A program made the translations under genes and the position numbers. This document shows, in pieces, positions 33,253 to 42,313 of a DNA stretch of 44,486 nucleotides. The notes beneath the pieces are model-generated. The model was not told the origin of the DNA and did no database searches. It worked only from the letters and a program-made list of their open reading frames with translations. The stretch comes from JBBIPA01 sp037443085. Lineage in GTDB: Bacteria > Chloroflexota > Dehalococcoidia > GIF9 > UBA5629. Location: NCBI GenBank assembly GCA_037443085.1, contig JBBIPA010000012.1, positions 1 through 44,486 of the forward strand, written 5' to 3'. Position 1 is the stretch's first letter. Each line of letters starts with the position of its first letter.

Positions 33253-34008
33253 CCCCTTAGTGAATTTATGCTGCCTTGCTCAGGCTATCTTTTTTCCCAG
33301 TGTTATTAATCAGAGATGGCAGAGGGAGATGGATTGCTGGTACAAACGAAATATAAACCGGATGGTACATTTTTGTCAAATGCCGCGGGGTGGTGGTAAG
33401 ATTGCCTTATTATCACCATCGAGACCGGCCGTTAATTATTTCTTAACATCCCTCAAATATAAACGTAAAACAGGACAGGAAAAGGAAGATTACGGTTACC
33501 GCAAAAGGTGGTGCTCACAACCGCTGGCTCGATGGTCTCAAATACAGCTACCTCTAAAGTAATAACCGATGCAGATGTTCAAGCTTACACCGAGATATGG
33601 TTCAGTGAGCCACCGGGTATTATTAATCTTATGGTCAATGTGATGCTGCTGGAGCTAGTATTGTGGGTATACCACAGGCGGTACAGGCACAGTCCCGAGA
33701 TTTACAGTGGACGAAGAATAGATAAGCCCGACGTGGCTGGCAATGTGGTGCTTGACGGGTCCGATGTCAACGAATCGCTATCGGCGGGTCTATCTGCTAC
33801 AGCCCAGCCAAACGCTGTACACATTTCATCGTTTGGTGCAATCACCATAGCGATAGCGCACAATTTGACATCGGTGGCAAACCCAGCCGACGATAGAAGT
33901 AGCCATTTATGTTAGACTTGTCTTTTGATGGCTGGGGCCAATGCTATGCACTCAAACTAAAAGCCAGTTCAAAAGTTCTGAATATCGTCCACTTAGCTCC
34001 ACCATAAT
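33253..34008 (+). pseudogene. Decayed region, possible remnant of a cohesin-like surface protein
   Basis: No intact gene is visible over 750 bases. At about 33640-33720 short pieces in different plus-strand frames resemble the start of a cohesin-type domain: ASIVGIPQAVQAQS, then FTVD, then ISP and VAG-type fragments, separated by stops. A longer open frame (33508-33915) has no ribosome binding site and no recognisable product. The fragments suggest a surface protein gene broken by several indels. This reading is tentative. Confidence 0.3.
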
Positions 34009-35298
34009 TTAATAGACTCGCTCATCAACTATCAGTTTGTGACCTTCCGGAATAGTACCTTTAGCTACATAGTCAACTTTGTCAAGCTTCACTCTTACTG
34101 CCTCAGTTACCTCTTTGATTAATAGCTCGGCTAGTTTTTCCTTTTCAGCACTCGTATCATCTTTAAGTTCAACCTTCAGTGTGAGCACGTCACGATAGCC
34201 TTCTCTGGTAACCACAGCCTGGTATTTTGCTATCTCGGTGAGTGACGCCAGCGCTGGCTCCATTTGTCTGGGATGGATAAACATGCCTCTGGTTCTGACG
34301 GCATCTCCTATTCTCCCTAAGATCCGTGTAATACGTAAGGAAGTGCTACCGCAAGTGCAGGGTTCCTTGATCCAGCCCACCAGGTCTCCAGTACCAAAGC
34401 GCAGGAGTGGGTAAGTCTCATCTATCGGTGTTACCACCAGCTCGCCGACCCCGTCTGGAGCAACCGGCTTGCCAGTTTCAGGGTCAAGCACTTCCACCAT
34501 GACGTCCTCACCGATGTGCAATCCTGATTTTTGTTTACATTCATAGGCCATCAAGCCCACATCGGCTGTGCCATAAACGTCGGCAGTGTATATGCCATAT
34601 TTCTCTTCAACCAGCCGGCGCATGGGACCGCCACCCATTTCCCCGCCAATACAGGCAACCCGTAGCCTGAAATCACGTCGGATGTCATAGCCCATTTCCT
34701 CTGCCTTGGTAACTACATTCATAAAGAAACTGGCGGCACCAAAGAAGCCAGTAACCCCAAGATGACTCATCACCTGCACCTGAAGCTCAGTGTTGCCGGT
34801 TCCCATAGGCACCACAGTAACCCCGATTCGCCTTAGTGATTCATCAACAAGCAGCCCCGCCGGCACCAAGTGATACGACCAGGCATTGATAACGATGTCA
34901 TTTTTGCGGAAACCCAGTTCCCTCATAAGCTGCGCATGGCGCCGCCAGTAACTTTTGCTCTCGTGGTGAGGGTCATAGATAGGTCCCGGGGAAACATAGA
35001 CCCTAGCCAAATGTTGCAGCGGGGTTGTTACCAGTCCGCCGAAAGGAGGATTAGCCTTGTATAACTCTACCAGATTATCCTTCCGTAATATGGGTAAGGC
35101 CTGCAGGTCATCGATGTTACGCACTCTGGCAGGATTAATGCCGGCCTGGTCAAGCCTTGCCTTGATTGTAGGGGCGTTTTTGTAAGTGTAGGCCACTAAT
35201 TCCTGTAAGCTTTTATTCAAATAGTTTTGTCTCTGTTCCATAGTCATCTTCTTTAAAGAGGCAATAGTTGGCGGTGACTTTGGTGCGGTATTTCTCAT
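34009..35298 (-). CDS. Phenylacetate-CoA ligase-like protein
   Basis: An ANL-superfamily ligase of the PaaK class, expected to convert phenylacetate or a similar aryl acid to the CoA ester with ATP. PaaK-like features are the N-terminal LKKMTMEQRQNYLNKSLQELVAYTYKNAP, the short phosphate loop region YVSPGP in place of the usual SSGTTG, YGTADVGLMAYEC, GELVVTPIDETYPLLRFGTGDL and the hinge ILGRIGDAVRTRGMFIHPRQ. The reduced P-loop (SPGP) is unusual and may alter ATP binding or substrate. I start at ATG 35298, six bases after GGAGGG, giving about 429 residues; a longer form from 35328 is less likely. It diverges from the RidA gene. Confidence 0.8.
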   Translation of the reverse strand: MRNTAPKSPPTIASLKKMTMEQRQNYLNKSLQELVAYTYKNAPTIKARLDQAGINPARVRNIDDLQALPILRKDNLVELYKANPPFGGLVTTPLQHLARVYVSPGPIYDPHHESKSYWRRHAQLMRELGFRKNDIVINAWSYHLVPAGLLVDESLRRIGVTVVPMGTGNTELQVQVMSHLGVTGFFGAASFFMNVVTKAEEMGYDIRRDFRLRVACIGGEMGGGPMRRLVEEKYGIYTADVYGTADVGLMAYECKQKSGLHIGEDVMVEVLDPETGKPVAPDGVGELVVTPIDETYPLLRFGTGDLVGWIKEPCTCGSTSLRITRILGRIGDAVRTRGMFIHPRQMEPALASLTEIAKYQAVVTREGYRDVLTLKVELKDDTSAEKEKLAELLIKEVTEAVRVKLDKVDYVAKGTIPEGHKLIVDERVY

Positions 35299-35351
35299 GA
35301 TAAAACCCTCCACTTTCTTGAAAAACAATGCAATTTTGCCTTATTTTAACA

Positions 35352-35364
35352 ATCTTGGCAAGAT
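35352..35364. promoter_or_regulatory. Palindrome in the divergent paaK-like/RidA gap
   Basis: ATCTTG-G-CAAGAT is a perfect 6-bp inverted repeat around one base, in the gap between divergent genes and near promoter-like A+T tracts. It is a candidate operator for a regulator of both directions; no regulator gene is adjacent. Confidence 0.3.
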
Positions 35365-35496
35365 ATGTATTCCGATATGCCAGCAACATATACCCAGCAC
35401 TTGAAACCAGCCAAAGTAAAGATTAGAATTGTGGCTGAATTCATTGAGTCCACAAGTCAACGCGGTCAATTTCAGGGCACTACTGGAGGACTATCC

Positions 35497-36879
35497 ATGA
35501 AATGGGAAATAAAGAAATACCCAATGCATATCGGCGGTATAAAACAGGTTTCTCCTCATATAAAGCCAGGAATGCCTTTTTTATCTATGTGCTCTATAGT
35601 GGGCAATCTCATCTTTCTTTCCGGACTAACGGGCATTGACTTCAAGACTGGACGATTAGCGTCGACCAAATTCGACAGTCAAATGATTGACTGCCTGGAT
35701 AACCTTAATGATGCCCTCGAGGAAGTGGGAAGCTCAGTGGATAATCTGGTTAAGCTCACAATTCTGGTTAAGAACATTAAAGATTGTCCGGTCATGTGGA
35801 AAACGATGGCGGATTACTATCAAAATCATGCCCCCGCTCTTGTTAAAGAGCCGCCGGCCGTCACCGTTATACCGGTCAAATCATTTCTAGAGCCAGAATG
35901 TCTGATAGAAATAGATTCAATAGCTGTCATATCAAAGAATGCCCCTGGCTGTGAGGTGAAAAAATATCCAGCATCATACCGCAGTACCGCTCATAACTAT
36001 ACAACTGTAGCTCAAGGACTGCCGATGTTCTCGGAATCAGTTGCCGTTGGCAATTTGTTGTTCCTTTCAGGTATGGCAGGGCAGGATCCCCATAGCGGCA
36101 AGATAGAGACGAAAGATTTCGAAGCACAGATGGATATCGGGTTTGACAAGATCAGGAATGCTTTTGACAGACAGGGCAGTTCGGTTAGTAATATCATCAA
36201 GACCTTGCATCTTCTGGCAGGGGTAAATTCACTCTTGGCACCTTCACGAGACACTGGCGTATCACACAGCCCTGCTTCAGACCGATTCTGGAAGAGAGAG
36301 CTGGAGCACTATGAAATGTATGCCCCGGTACTGCTTGATGATTTCCCGGGAAGCACTTTTTTGAAACTGCCAATGCTGGAAGCCCCTGATTCTATGGCGG
36401 AAATTGATGTCATCGGCGTGCTTTCTCCAGACGAACCAGGCTGGAAGGTAGTAAAATATCCTCTCTATTATGGTAAACGGGGCTTCCCCAGACATATCGG
36501 CGAGATAAAAAAGTATTATGCTAACACGGTGGTGGTTGGCAGCTTGGTTTTCATCTCGGGACAAACTCCCACTGACAAGTTTACCGGCAGAATCGAGACA
36601 GATGCTTTCGAAGACCAATTGCGGGTAGCCTTTGATAACCTGAGAGCAGCGATTGAGGAAACAGGTAGTTCACTTAATAATCTGGTGAAGACTTATATAC
36701 TGATGCCCGAGACAAAGTATTATGGCACTATGCGCAAACTAGAGCTTGAATACTACCAGAAATATGCGCCGAGATTGGTCGAGGAGCCACCGGCGAGCAC
36801 TCTGATTCAGCCACTCAGTCTGGCATCACCTAAGATGATGATTGAAATAGACGCCATCGGCTTTGTTCCAGGACGTTAA
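35497..36879 (+). CDS. Triple RidA (YjgF/YER057c/UK114) domain protein
   Basis: Three RidA domains lie in one 460-residue chain: about residues 1-146, 150-309 and 315-458. Each has the core VGNLIFLSG / VGNLLFLSG / VGSLVFISG and ends in EIDSIAV / EIDVIGV / EIDAIGF. RidA proteins usually are about 130-residue trimers that hydrolyse reactive enamines/imines; this chain could fold as a one-polypeptide trimer. The Arg of the usual A-R-S/T motif (Arg105 in E. coli RidA), which binds the substrate carboxylate, is Val122, Ser286 and Ser434 here, so ordinary imine deaminase activity is doubtful. I start at ATG 35497, after GGAGGA; the open frame extends to 35365. Confidence 0.85.
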   Translation: MKWEIKKYPMHIGGIKQVSPHIKPGMPFLSMCSIVGNLIFLSGLTGIDFKTGRLASTKFDSQMIDCLDNLNDALEEVGSSVDNLVKLTILVKNIKDCPVMWKTMADYYQNHAPALVKEPPAVTVIPVKSFLEPECLIEIDSIAVISKNAPGCEVKKYPASYRSTAHNYTTVAQGLPMFSESVAVGNLLFLSGMAGQDPHSGKIETKDFEAQMDIGFDKIRNAFDRQGSSVSNIIKTLHLLAGVNSLLAPSRDTGVSHSPASDRFWKRELEHYEMYAPVLLDDFPGSTFLKLPMLEAPDSMAEIDVIGVLSPDEPGWKVVKYPLYYGKRGFPRHIGEIKKYYANTVVVGSLVFISGQTPTDKFTGRIETDAFEDQLRVAFDNLRAAIEETGSSLNNLVKTYILMPETKYYGTMRKLELEYYQKYAPRLVEEPPASTLIQPLSLASPKMMIEIDAIGFVPGR

Positions 36880-36983
36880 TATCATAAAATAGGTAGCGAA
36901 GTGACAATGAGCAGTTGCCTTGTAATAACAAATTTCTCACTTAGCGCCAGTTATTTTTCCAATACGATGGGAGTCTAGCAGAA

Positions 36984-39077
36984 ATGTCTACAGAAACAGT
37001 AGTCAAGAGTGCCTGCGAGTTGTGTAATGCGGGGTGTGGTGTTCTGGTATACCTCAAGGATGGTAAACCAGTGAGAGTGGAGGGTGACCCCGATAATCCA
37101 GTCAATAAAGGGGCGATCTGTATCAGGGGCAGGAACTCATTGGACTATGTATTCCATCCAGAACGACTGCGACATCCTCTGAAAAGAAAGGGAGAGCGAG
37201 GACAGGGTAGATGGAAGATGGTTTCCTGGGATGAGGCTCTCACTGCTATCTCGTCTGAACTGAACAGAATTAAGGAGAAATACGGTGCCGAGGCGGTCAC
37301 CTTTATTCGCGGAGGTGCTAAAGGCTATCAGGATAGTTATATGGCTCGGCTTGCCAATGTCTTCGGTACTCCCAATGTAGCTTCCATGGCTTATATCTGT
37401 CATGTTCCCAGAGTCAACGGGTCCATGTTCACCTATGGCTTCATGGCTCTTCCTGATTACGAATATCCACCTGCCTGTACCGTGCTTTGGGGAGTCAATG
37501 CCTGCACGTCAGCAATCGGTGATTGCAAAAAAACTAATGATGCTTTGGAGAAAGGCTCCAGGTTGGTGGTTATAGACCCCGGCGAAACGATATTTTCCAG
37601 AAAGGCAAACATCTGGGTAAAACCAAGGCCTTGCACTGACCTGGCATTAGCCCTGGGCATGATGAACGTGATAATAAATGAAGAGCTATTCGACAAAGAA
37701 TTCGTGGAAAACTGGACGGTAGGATTCGACCAGCTCAAAGTCCATGTTCAGGATTATGCCCCCGAAAAGGTTTCGGCAATAACCTGGGTGCCAGCAGAGA
37801 GAATTAGCGAGGTAGCCAGATTCTATGCTGCCCACAAACCTGCTTGTATTGCCTGGGGGAATGGCATCGACAATAACATAAACAATGTCCAGACTGCGCG
37901 GGCTATTGCAATTTTGCGGGCAATTACCGGCAATATTGGCAGACCGGGTGGCGACGTAGAATGGTCGTCTGCAGGAATAATACCTAAGAGCTCGCCGGAA
38001 CTACTGCAACAGAATGCACTAACAGTGGAAATGCGCAATAAAAGGTTGAGTGCCAGGGAAGGTCTACTGCCTACAGTTTTCTATGCATTACCCCAAGATC
38101 TGGTAATGGCTATGCTGGAAGCTGACCCATATCCGGTCCGGGCAGCTTTCATCCAGGGCGGTAGTTTATTGCATACGTACTCCAATGCCCAGGAAGTGTA
38201 TGAAGCTCTAAAGAATTTAGATTTTCTCACAGTGACTGATTTCTTTATGACGCCGACGGCGGCGTTAGCTGATATAGTGCTGCCCGTGGCAACATACCTG
38301 GAGCTTGACAGTCTGCATGAGTCTGAATATGCTCCGATAGTGAATGTTATTCAAAAGGTGATTGATGGCGAGGAATGCTGGTCAGACCTTAAAATATACA
38401 GTGAACTGGCAAAATGCATGGGGCTGGGTAAATATTTCTGGGAAAGTGATAAACAGGCTCTCGATTTTATTTTGAAACCTGCCGGCCTAACATTCGCTGA
38501 ATTCAGGAAAGTTGGAATGATAACTGGCAGCAAGCAGTATCGGAAACATGAGAAAAGCGGCTTCAGTACACCGTCAGGGAAAGTGGAATTGTATTCAAGT
38601 CGGCTGCAGGAATGGGGCTTTGACCCATTGCCTGTCTATCACGAGCCACCTGAATCGCCTTTAAGTGAACCGGAACTGGCTAAGGAATATCCGCTGGTTT
38701 TTACCAATGGGAAATTAGCTTCTTTCCAGCACTCAGCAGGACGCCAGATAAAGAGTTTGCGGAAAACCCATCCTGAGCCGCTGGCTATCATTAATAGCGC
38801 AACAGCTAAAGTGATGGGGATAAAAGAAGGAAATTGGGTATACATCGAGACAAAGCGGGGTAGGATCAAGCAAAAAGCGACATTGTCATCAAATATTGAC
38901 CCGAGAGTAGTGATGCTGGAACACGGCTGGTGGTTTCCGGAAAGAAAAGAGGCAGAGCTATACGGATGGGCGGAGTCAAACCTTAATATTCTCACCAATA
39001 ATAAAAAACCTTTTGCCCGTGAGATGGGTTCGGCTACCTTGCGAGGTATACTCTGCAGAGTCTATAAGGCAACTTGA
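36984..39077 (+). CDS. Molybdopterin oxidoreductase (DMSO reductase superfamily), solitary catalytic subunit
   Basis: A 697-residue Mo/W-bis-pterin enzyme. The N-terminal 4Fe-4S site is Cys11-X2-Cys14-X3-Cys18 ... Cys46. Cys139 in MAYICHVPR is at the position that normally ligands the metal, as in formate dehydrogenase-like, thiosulfate/polysulfide-type and acetylene-hydratase-like members. The C-terminal pterin domain includes FTNGKLASFQHSAGRQIKSL and MLEHGWWFPE. No Tat signal is visible, so it is cytoplasmic, and no iron-sulfur or membrane subunit is adjacent. Substrate unknown. Position next to RidA, PaaK-like and M20 genes makes an aryl-CoA or related oxidation thinkable, but that is inference. 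Confidence 0.85.
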   Translation: MSTETVVKSACELCNAGCGVLVYLKDGKPVRVEGDPDNPVNKGAICIRGRNSLDYVFHPERLRHPLKRKGERGQGRWKMVSWDEALTAISSELNRIKEKYGAEAVTFIRGGAKGYQDSYMARLANVFGTPNVASMAYICHVPRVNGSMFTYGFMALPDYEYPPACTVLWGVNACTSAIGDCKKTNDALEKGSRLVVIDPGETIFSRKANIWVKPRPCTDLALALGMMNVIINEELFDKEFVENWTVGFDQLKVHVQDYAPEKVSAITWVPAERISEVARFYAAHKPACIAWGNGIDNNINNVQTARAIAILRAITGNIGRPGGDVEWSSAGIIPKSSPELLQQNALTVEMRNKRLSAREGLLPTVFYALPQDLVMAMLEADPYPVRAAFIQGGSLLHTYSNAQEVYEALKNLDFLTVTDFFMTPTAALADIVLPVATYLELDSLHESEYAPIVNVIQKVIDGEECWSDLKIYSELAKCMGLGKYFWESDKQALDFILKPAGLTFAEFRKVGMITGSKQYRKHEKSGFSTPSGKVELYSSRLQEWGFDPLPVYHEPPESPLSEPELAKEYPLVFTNGKLASFQHSAGRQIKSLRKTHPEPLAIINSATAKVMGIKEGNWVYIETKRGRIKQKATLSSNIDPRVVMLEHGWWFPERKEAELYGWAESNLNILTNNKKPFAREMGSATLRGILCRVYKAT

Positions 39078-39151
39078 GAACTTACTATACCGAATGTACT
39101 TGACATAATAAAGGTATGGAAAGCCGGTCTTCCATAAGAGTAAATTAAGGA

Positions 39152-40345
39152 ATGAATATGTCTTTGAGCAAGGCGCAACTTAAGGCAGAAGTTAAGAAAG
39201 CGGCGGATTCGCACCGTCACGAGCTTATTGATTTGAGCCTCAAAATTCACTCCAATCCCGAACAAGGTTTCAAAGAAGAGCAGGCTTCGATATGGATAAC
39301 AAGCTATCTTGAGAAAAATGGCTTTAAGATAGAGCGGGGTGCAGGGAATTTGCCTACTGCTTTCAGAGCCACTTACGGCAGTGGCGAACCTGTAATCGCC
39401 TTACTTGCTGAGTATGATGCCTTGCCAGGTGTGGGACATGCCTGCGGGCATAATATCATAGCGGCTTCGGCGGTTGGAGCTGGTGTAGCCAGTAAATGTA
39501 TCATTGATAGTCGGGGGGGGACAGTGATGGTGATGGGTACACCGGCGGAAGAAGTTTTTGGAGGCAAATTAACACTGCTTAAAAACGGGGCTTTTGATGG
39601 AATTGATGTGGCTATGATAGTGCATCCCGGCGTGCGAAATATGGTTACGGTTGAAGCCTTAGCCTGCATTAACCTTACGGTTGAATTTTATGGTAAAGCA
39701 GCTCATGCTGCTGCCTATCCGGAGCAGGGAATAAATGCCCTGGAAGCCATGATATTATCCTTCAATGCCGTAAACTCGTTACGGCAGCACATAAAGGAAA
39801 GGGCTCGCATTCATGGTATAATTACTCATGGTGGGGATGCGCCCAACATAGTACCTGCTTATACCAGAGCAGAAGCCATGGTCCGCACTGCAGATATTGC
39901 TTATCTTGAGGAACTGAAGCAGAAGGTTTTAAGTTGTTTCGCTGGGGCTTCAATAGCCACTGGAGCCAGGGTGGAATACAAATGGGCTGAAGATTACTAT
40001 GCTCCAATGAACAATAATTTGACTCTGGCTGAGCTTTTTGCACAAAATTTGGAATCACTGGGGCGTAAGGTAGAACCTTTTGAATTCCGCTACGGTTTCG
40101 GCAGCACCGATATGGGAAATGTAAGTCAAGTTGTGCCATCTGTTCATCCGGAAGTTGCCATAGCTCCACCCGGTACATTGTTGCACTCAAAAGATTTTGC
40201 TATCGCTGCAGCCTCTGAGTCAGGCCATGGTGGCATGCTGGATGCGGCTAAAGCCCAAGCCATGACAGTTGCCGACCTTCTCGTGGACAAGGGAATTCTG
40301 CCCAAGGTCAAAGAGGAGTTCTTAGCAGGAGAGCAGAGGAGTTGA
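39152..40345 (+). CDS. M20-family amidohydrolase (AbgB/HipO-like peptidase M20D)
   Basis: A metal-dependent amidohydrolase of the M20D class, related to p-aminobenzoyl-glutamate hydrolase and hippurate hydrolase. The first metal motif is GHACGHNI (about residue 89), the Glu pair is in GTPAEEVFGG, and HGKAAHAA-type dimerisation-domain sequence appears as GKAAHAAAYPEQGINALEA. Further ligand positions lie in HPGVRN and in the C-terminal HSKDFAIAAASESGH. Length 397 is typical. TAAGGA precedes the ATG. Substrate is probably an N-acyl or aryl-amide, not resolvable by sequence. Confidence 0.88.
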   Translation: MNMSLSKAQLKAEVKKAADSHRHELIDLSLKIHSNPEQGFKEEQASIWITSYLEKNGFKIERGAGNLPTAFRATYGSGEPVIALLAEYDALPGVGHACGHNIIAASAVGAGVASKCIIDSRGGTVMVMGTPAEEVFGGKLTLLKNGAFDGIDVAMIVHPGVRNMVTVEALACINLTVEFYGKAAHAAAYPEQGINALEAMILSFNAVNSLRQHIKERARIHGIITHGGDAPNIVPAYTRAEAMVRTADIAYLEELKQKVLSCFAGASIATGARVEYKWAEDYYAPMNNNLTLAELFAQNLESLGRKVEPFEFRYGFGSTDMGNVSQVVPSVHPEVAIAPPGTLLHSKDFAIAAASESGHGGMLDAAKAQAMTVADLLVDKGILPKVKEEFLAGEQRS

Positions 40346-40370
40346 CACCAGGCATCACCCGGGCTAATTT
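40342..40370 (+). promoter_or_regulatory. Promoter of the rplI-dnaB operon
   Basis: TTGACA at 40342-40347 (overlapping the M20 stop), a 17-base spacer and TAATTT at 40365-40370. The predicted leader to rplI is about 60 bases. Confidence 0.6.
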
Positions 40371-40438
40371 TGAGTTAATCTACTGAGCCACGCTGAAATA
40401 AGTTGTTAATCAACCAATGAACTGTGAGGAGAGTTAAA

Positions 40439-40894
40439 ATGAAAGTGGTCTTTCTTAAAGATGTCTCGTCAAAAGGAAGGGCAGGGGAAATAAGGGAGGT
40501 AGCCGATGGCTATGCCAGAAACTTTCTTTTTCCAAAAGGGTTAGCTCGGCCGGCAACCGCAGACGCTTTGAAAACAGCTCAGGTACAGGCTGAAGGAAAA
40601 GCCCGTCGCCAGGTACGTCTGAAGGAAGAACTGAGTGAGTTAGCAAAGCTCATCGACGGAAAGGAGCTACACTTTAAAGCCCGTGCTGGAGATAAAGGAC
40701 GACTTCATGGTTCTATTACCTCTGCTCAAATAGCTGAAGAACTCTCTAATCTCACTAATGTCGAAATAGATAAGAAAAAAATCGCCATAGACGAGCCATT
40801 GCGGCAGATCGGTGACCATGAGGTGGAAGTAATCTTTTCCAAAGACGCAGAGGCAAAAGTCAAAGTTATTATCGAGGAAGAAAAACCTAAATAA
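40439..40894 (+). CDS. rplI: Ribosomal protein L9 (bL9)
   Basis: Large-subunit ribosomal protein bL9, which contacts 23S rRNA and extends off the ribosome. The N-terminal domain MKVVFLKDVSSKGRAGEI and VADGYARNFLFPKGLA is diagnostic, followed by the long connecting helix (AQVQAEGKARRQVRLKEELSELAKL) and the C-terminal domain (LHGSITSAQIAEEL, GDHEVEVIFSKDA). Length 151. A GTG at 40424 would add five residues, but ATG 40439 with GGAGAG eight bases upstream matches the family. Its TAA overlaps the dnaB ATG by one base, a common rplI-dnaB arrangement. Confidence 0.96.
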   Translation: MKVVFLKDVSSKGRAGEIREVADGYARNFLFPKGLARPATADALKTAQVQAEGKARRQVRLKEELSELAKLIDGKELHFKARAGDKGRLHGSITSAQIAEELSNLTNVEIDKKKIAIDEPLRQIGDHEVEVIFSKDAEAKVKVIIEEEKPK

Positions 40895-42273
40895 TGATAA
40901 ACGAGAAATTACCTCCCCATGACGTCGAAGCCGAAGAAGCTGTTGTTGGTTCACTGCTTATCGACAGTGATGCTATTTTAGAGGTTAATGCTTCCCTCAA
41001 ACCAGATGATTTTTTTACCCAGCAGAATAAATGGGTCTACGAGGCTTGTCTTAGTGTTTATGAGCGACATGAAAGCATTAACCAGATAACTGTGGCACAT
41101 GAGTTGGCCCAACGGGGAAAGTTGGAGGAGATAGGAGGAGCGGCATACCTTAGCCAGCTTATTGCTCGGGTCCCCACTTCGGTCCATATCAAAGATTACG
41201 CCGATATCGTATCCCGGCTTTCGGTGATGCGTAGACTGATTCGTGCTGCCAGCCATATTGCTGCTATTGGTTACGAAGCAGGACCAGATGTAGATAAGGC
41301 TATTAATGATGCCGAAGATGTTCTTTTCAAAATTGTCGAAAGGCATACTCGTGGTGACTTAGTACCCTTGCGTAGTGTCCTGGCAAGGTATTTCGAAGAG
41401 ACTGAGCTCGCCTCTGCTAAAGAGGAAAGGGAAGAAGGTAAAGAGCACAAACCATATATATTAACGGGCTTTACTGTTCTGGACAATATCATAATAGGGT
41501 TGCAACGTTCAGCACTTATTGTTCTGGCGGCTAGACCAAGCGTAGGTAAAACCAGTCTGGCTCTCAATATCACCAGGAATGCTGCCCTCAACCAGAAGGC
41601 TTGTGTCGCACTGTTCAGCCTAGAAATGTCCCAGGCTGAAGTGGCGCATCGTCTTTTGTCCAGTGAATCCAATATAAGTTCTCAACGAGTTCAACTGGGA
41701 AATTTTACTGAAGACGAGGAGAGAAGAATCCTGGAAGCAAGTGGTATTCTTTCTGAAGCACCGGTCTATGTGGACGACTCGCCTCAGTTGCGGGTAATAG
41801 AGATAAGGAGCAAGGCACGACGTCTCCATTTCGAGCATCCCATAGACCTCATCGTCGTTGATTATCTGCAGCTAATTAGAGGTGAAGGAAGAACTGAGAA
41901 CCGGGTGCAAGAGCTCAGTGAAATAACACGTTCTCTGAAAGCCCTTGCCAAAGAACTTAATGTTCCGGTACTGGCTGTATCACAGCTTAGTCGAGCTGTT
42001 GAAATGCGTATTTCACATAAGCCGCAGCTTTCAGACCTCCGGGATAGCGGTAGTATTGAGCAGGATGCCGATGTAGTGCTCTTCATAAATCGAGAAGAAA
42101 GATACTACGATGAGGAGGAATGGGCAAAACACAGTTCCGAACCTTATCCGCGAGGTATTGCTGATGTTATCATAGCCAAGAACCGTAATGGCCCCACAGA
42201 TGAGGTAAAGTTACAGTTTATCGCCAAGACAACGAAATTCAAAAATCTGGAAACGATGCCACTCCCGACTTAA
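40894..42273 (+). CDS. dnaB: Replicative DNA helicase DnaB
   Basis: The hexameric replicative helicase that unwinds DNA at the fork. The N-terminal primase-interacting domain begins LPPHDVEAEEAVVGSLL and has GGAAYLSQLIARVPTSVH. The RecA-like core has Walker A ARPSVGKTSLALNI, LFSLEMSQAEVAHRLL, Walker B LIVVDYLQLIRGEG, and the DnaB-typical LKALAKELNVPVLAVSQLSRAVE ... LSDLRDSGSIEQDADVVLFINRE. Length 459, normal, with no intein. It is coupled to rplI upstream and followed by DnaD-like and loader genes, so the replication-initiation set is together. Confidence 0.97.
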   Translation: MINEKLPPHDVEAEEAVVGSLLIDSDAILEVNASLKPDDFFTQQNKWVYEACLSVYERHESINQITVAHELAQRGKLEEIGGAAYLSQLIARVPTSVHIKDYADIVSRLSVMRRLIRAASHIAAIGYEAGPDVDKAINDAEDVLFKIVERHTRGDLVPLRSVLARYFEETELASAKEEREEGKEHKPYILTGFTVLDNIIIGLQRSALIVLAARPSVGKTSLALNITRNAALNQKACVALFSLEMSQAEVAHRLLSSESNISSQRVQLGNFTEDEERRILEASGILSEAPVYVDDSPQLRVIEIRSKARRLHFEHPIDLIVVDYLQLIRGEGRTENRVQELSEITRSLKALAKELNVPVLAVSQLSRAVEMRISHKPQLSDLRDSGSIEQDADVVLFINREERYYDEEEWAKHSSEPYPRGIADVIIAKNRNGPTDEVKLQFIAKTTKFKNLETMPLPT

Positions 42274-42313
42274 CATAATTATTCCACTTTCAACAGGGGG
42301 CACATAATAAAAC

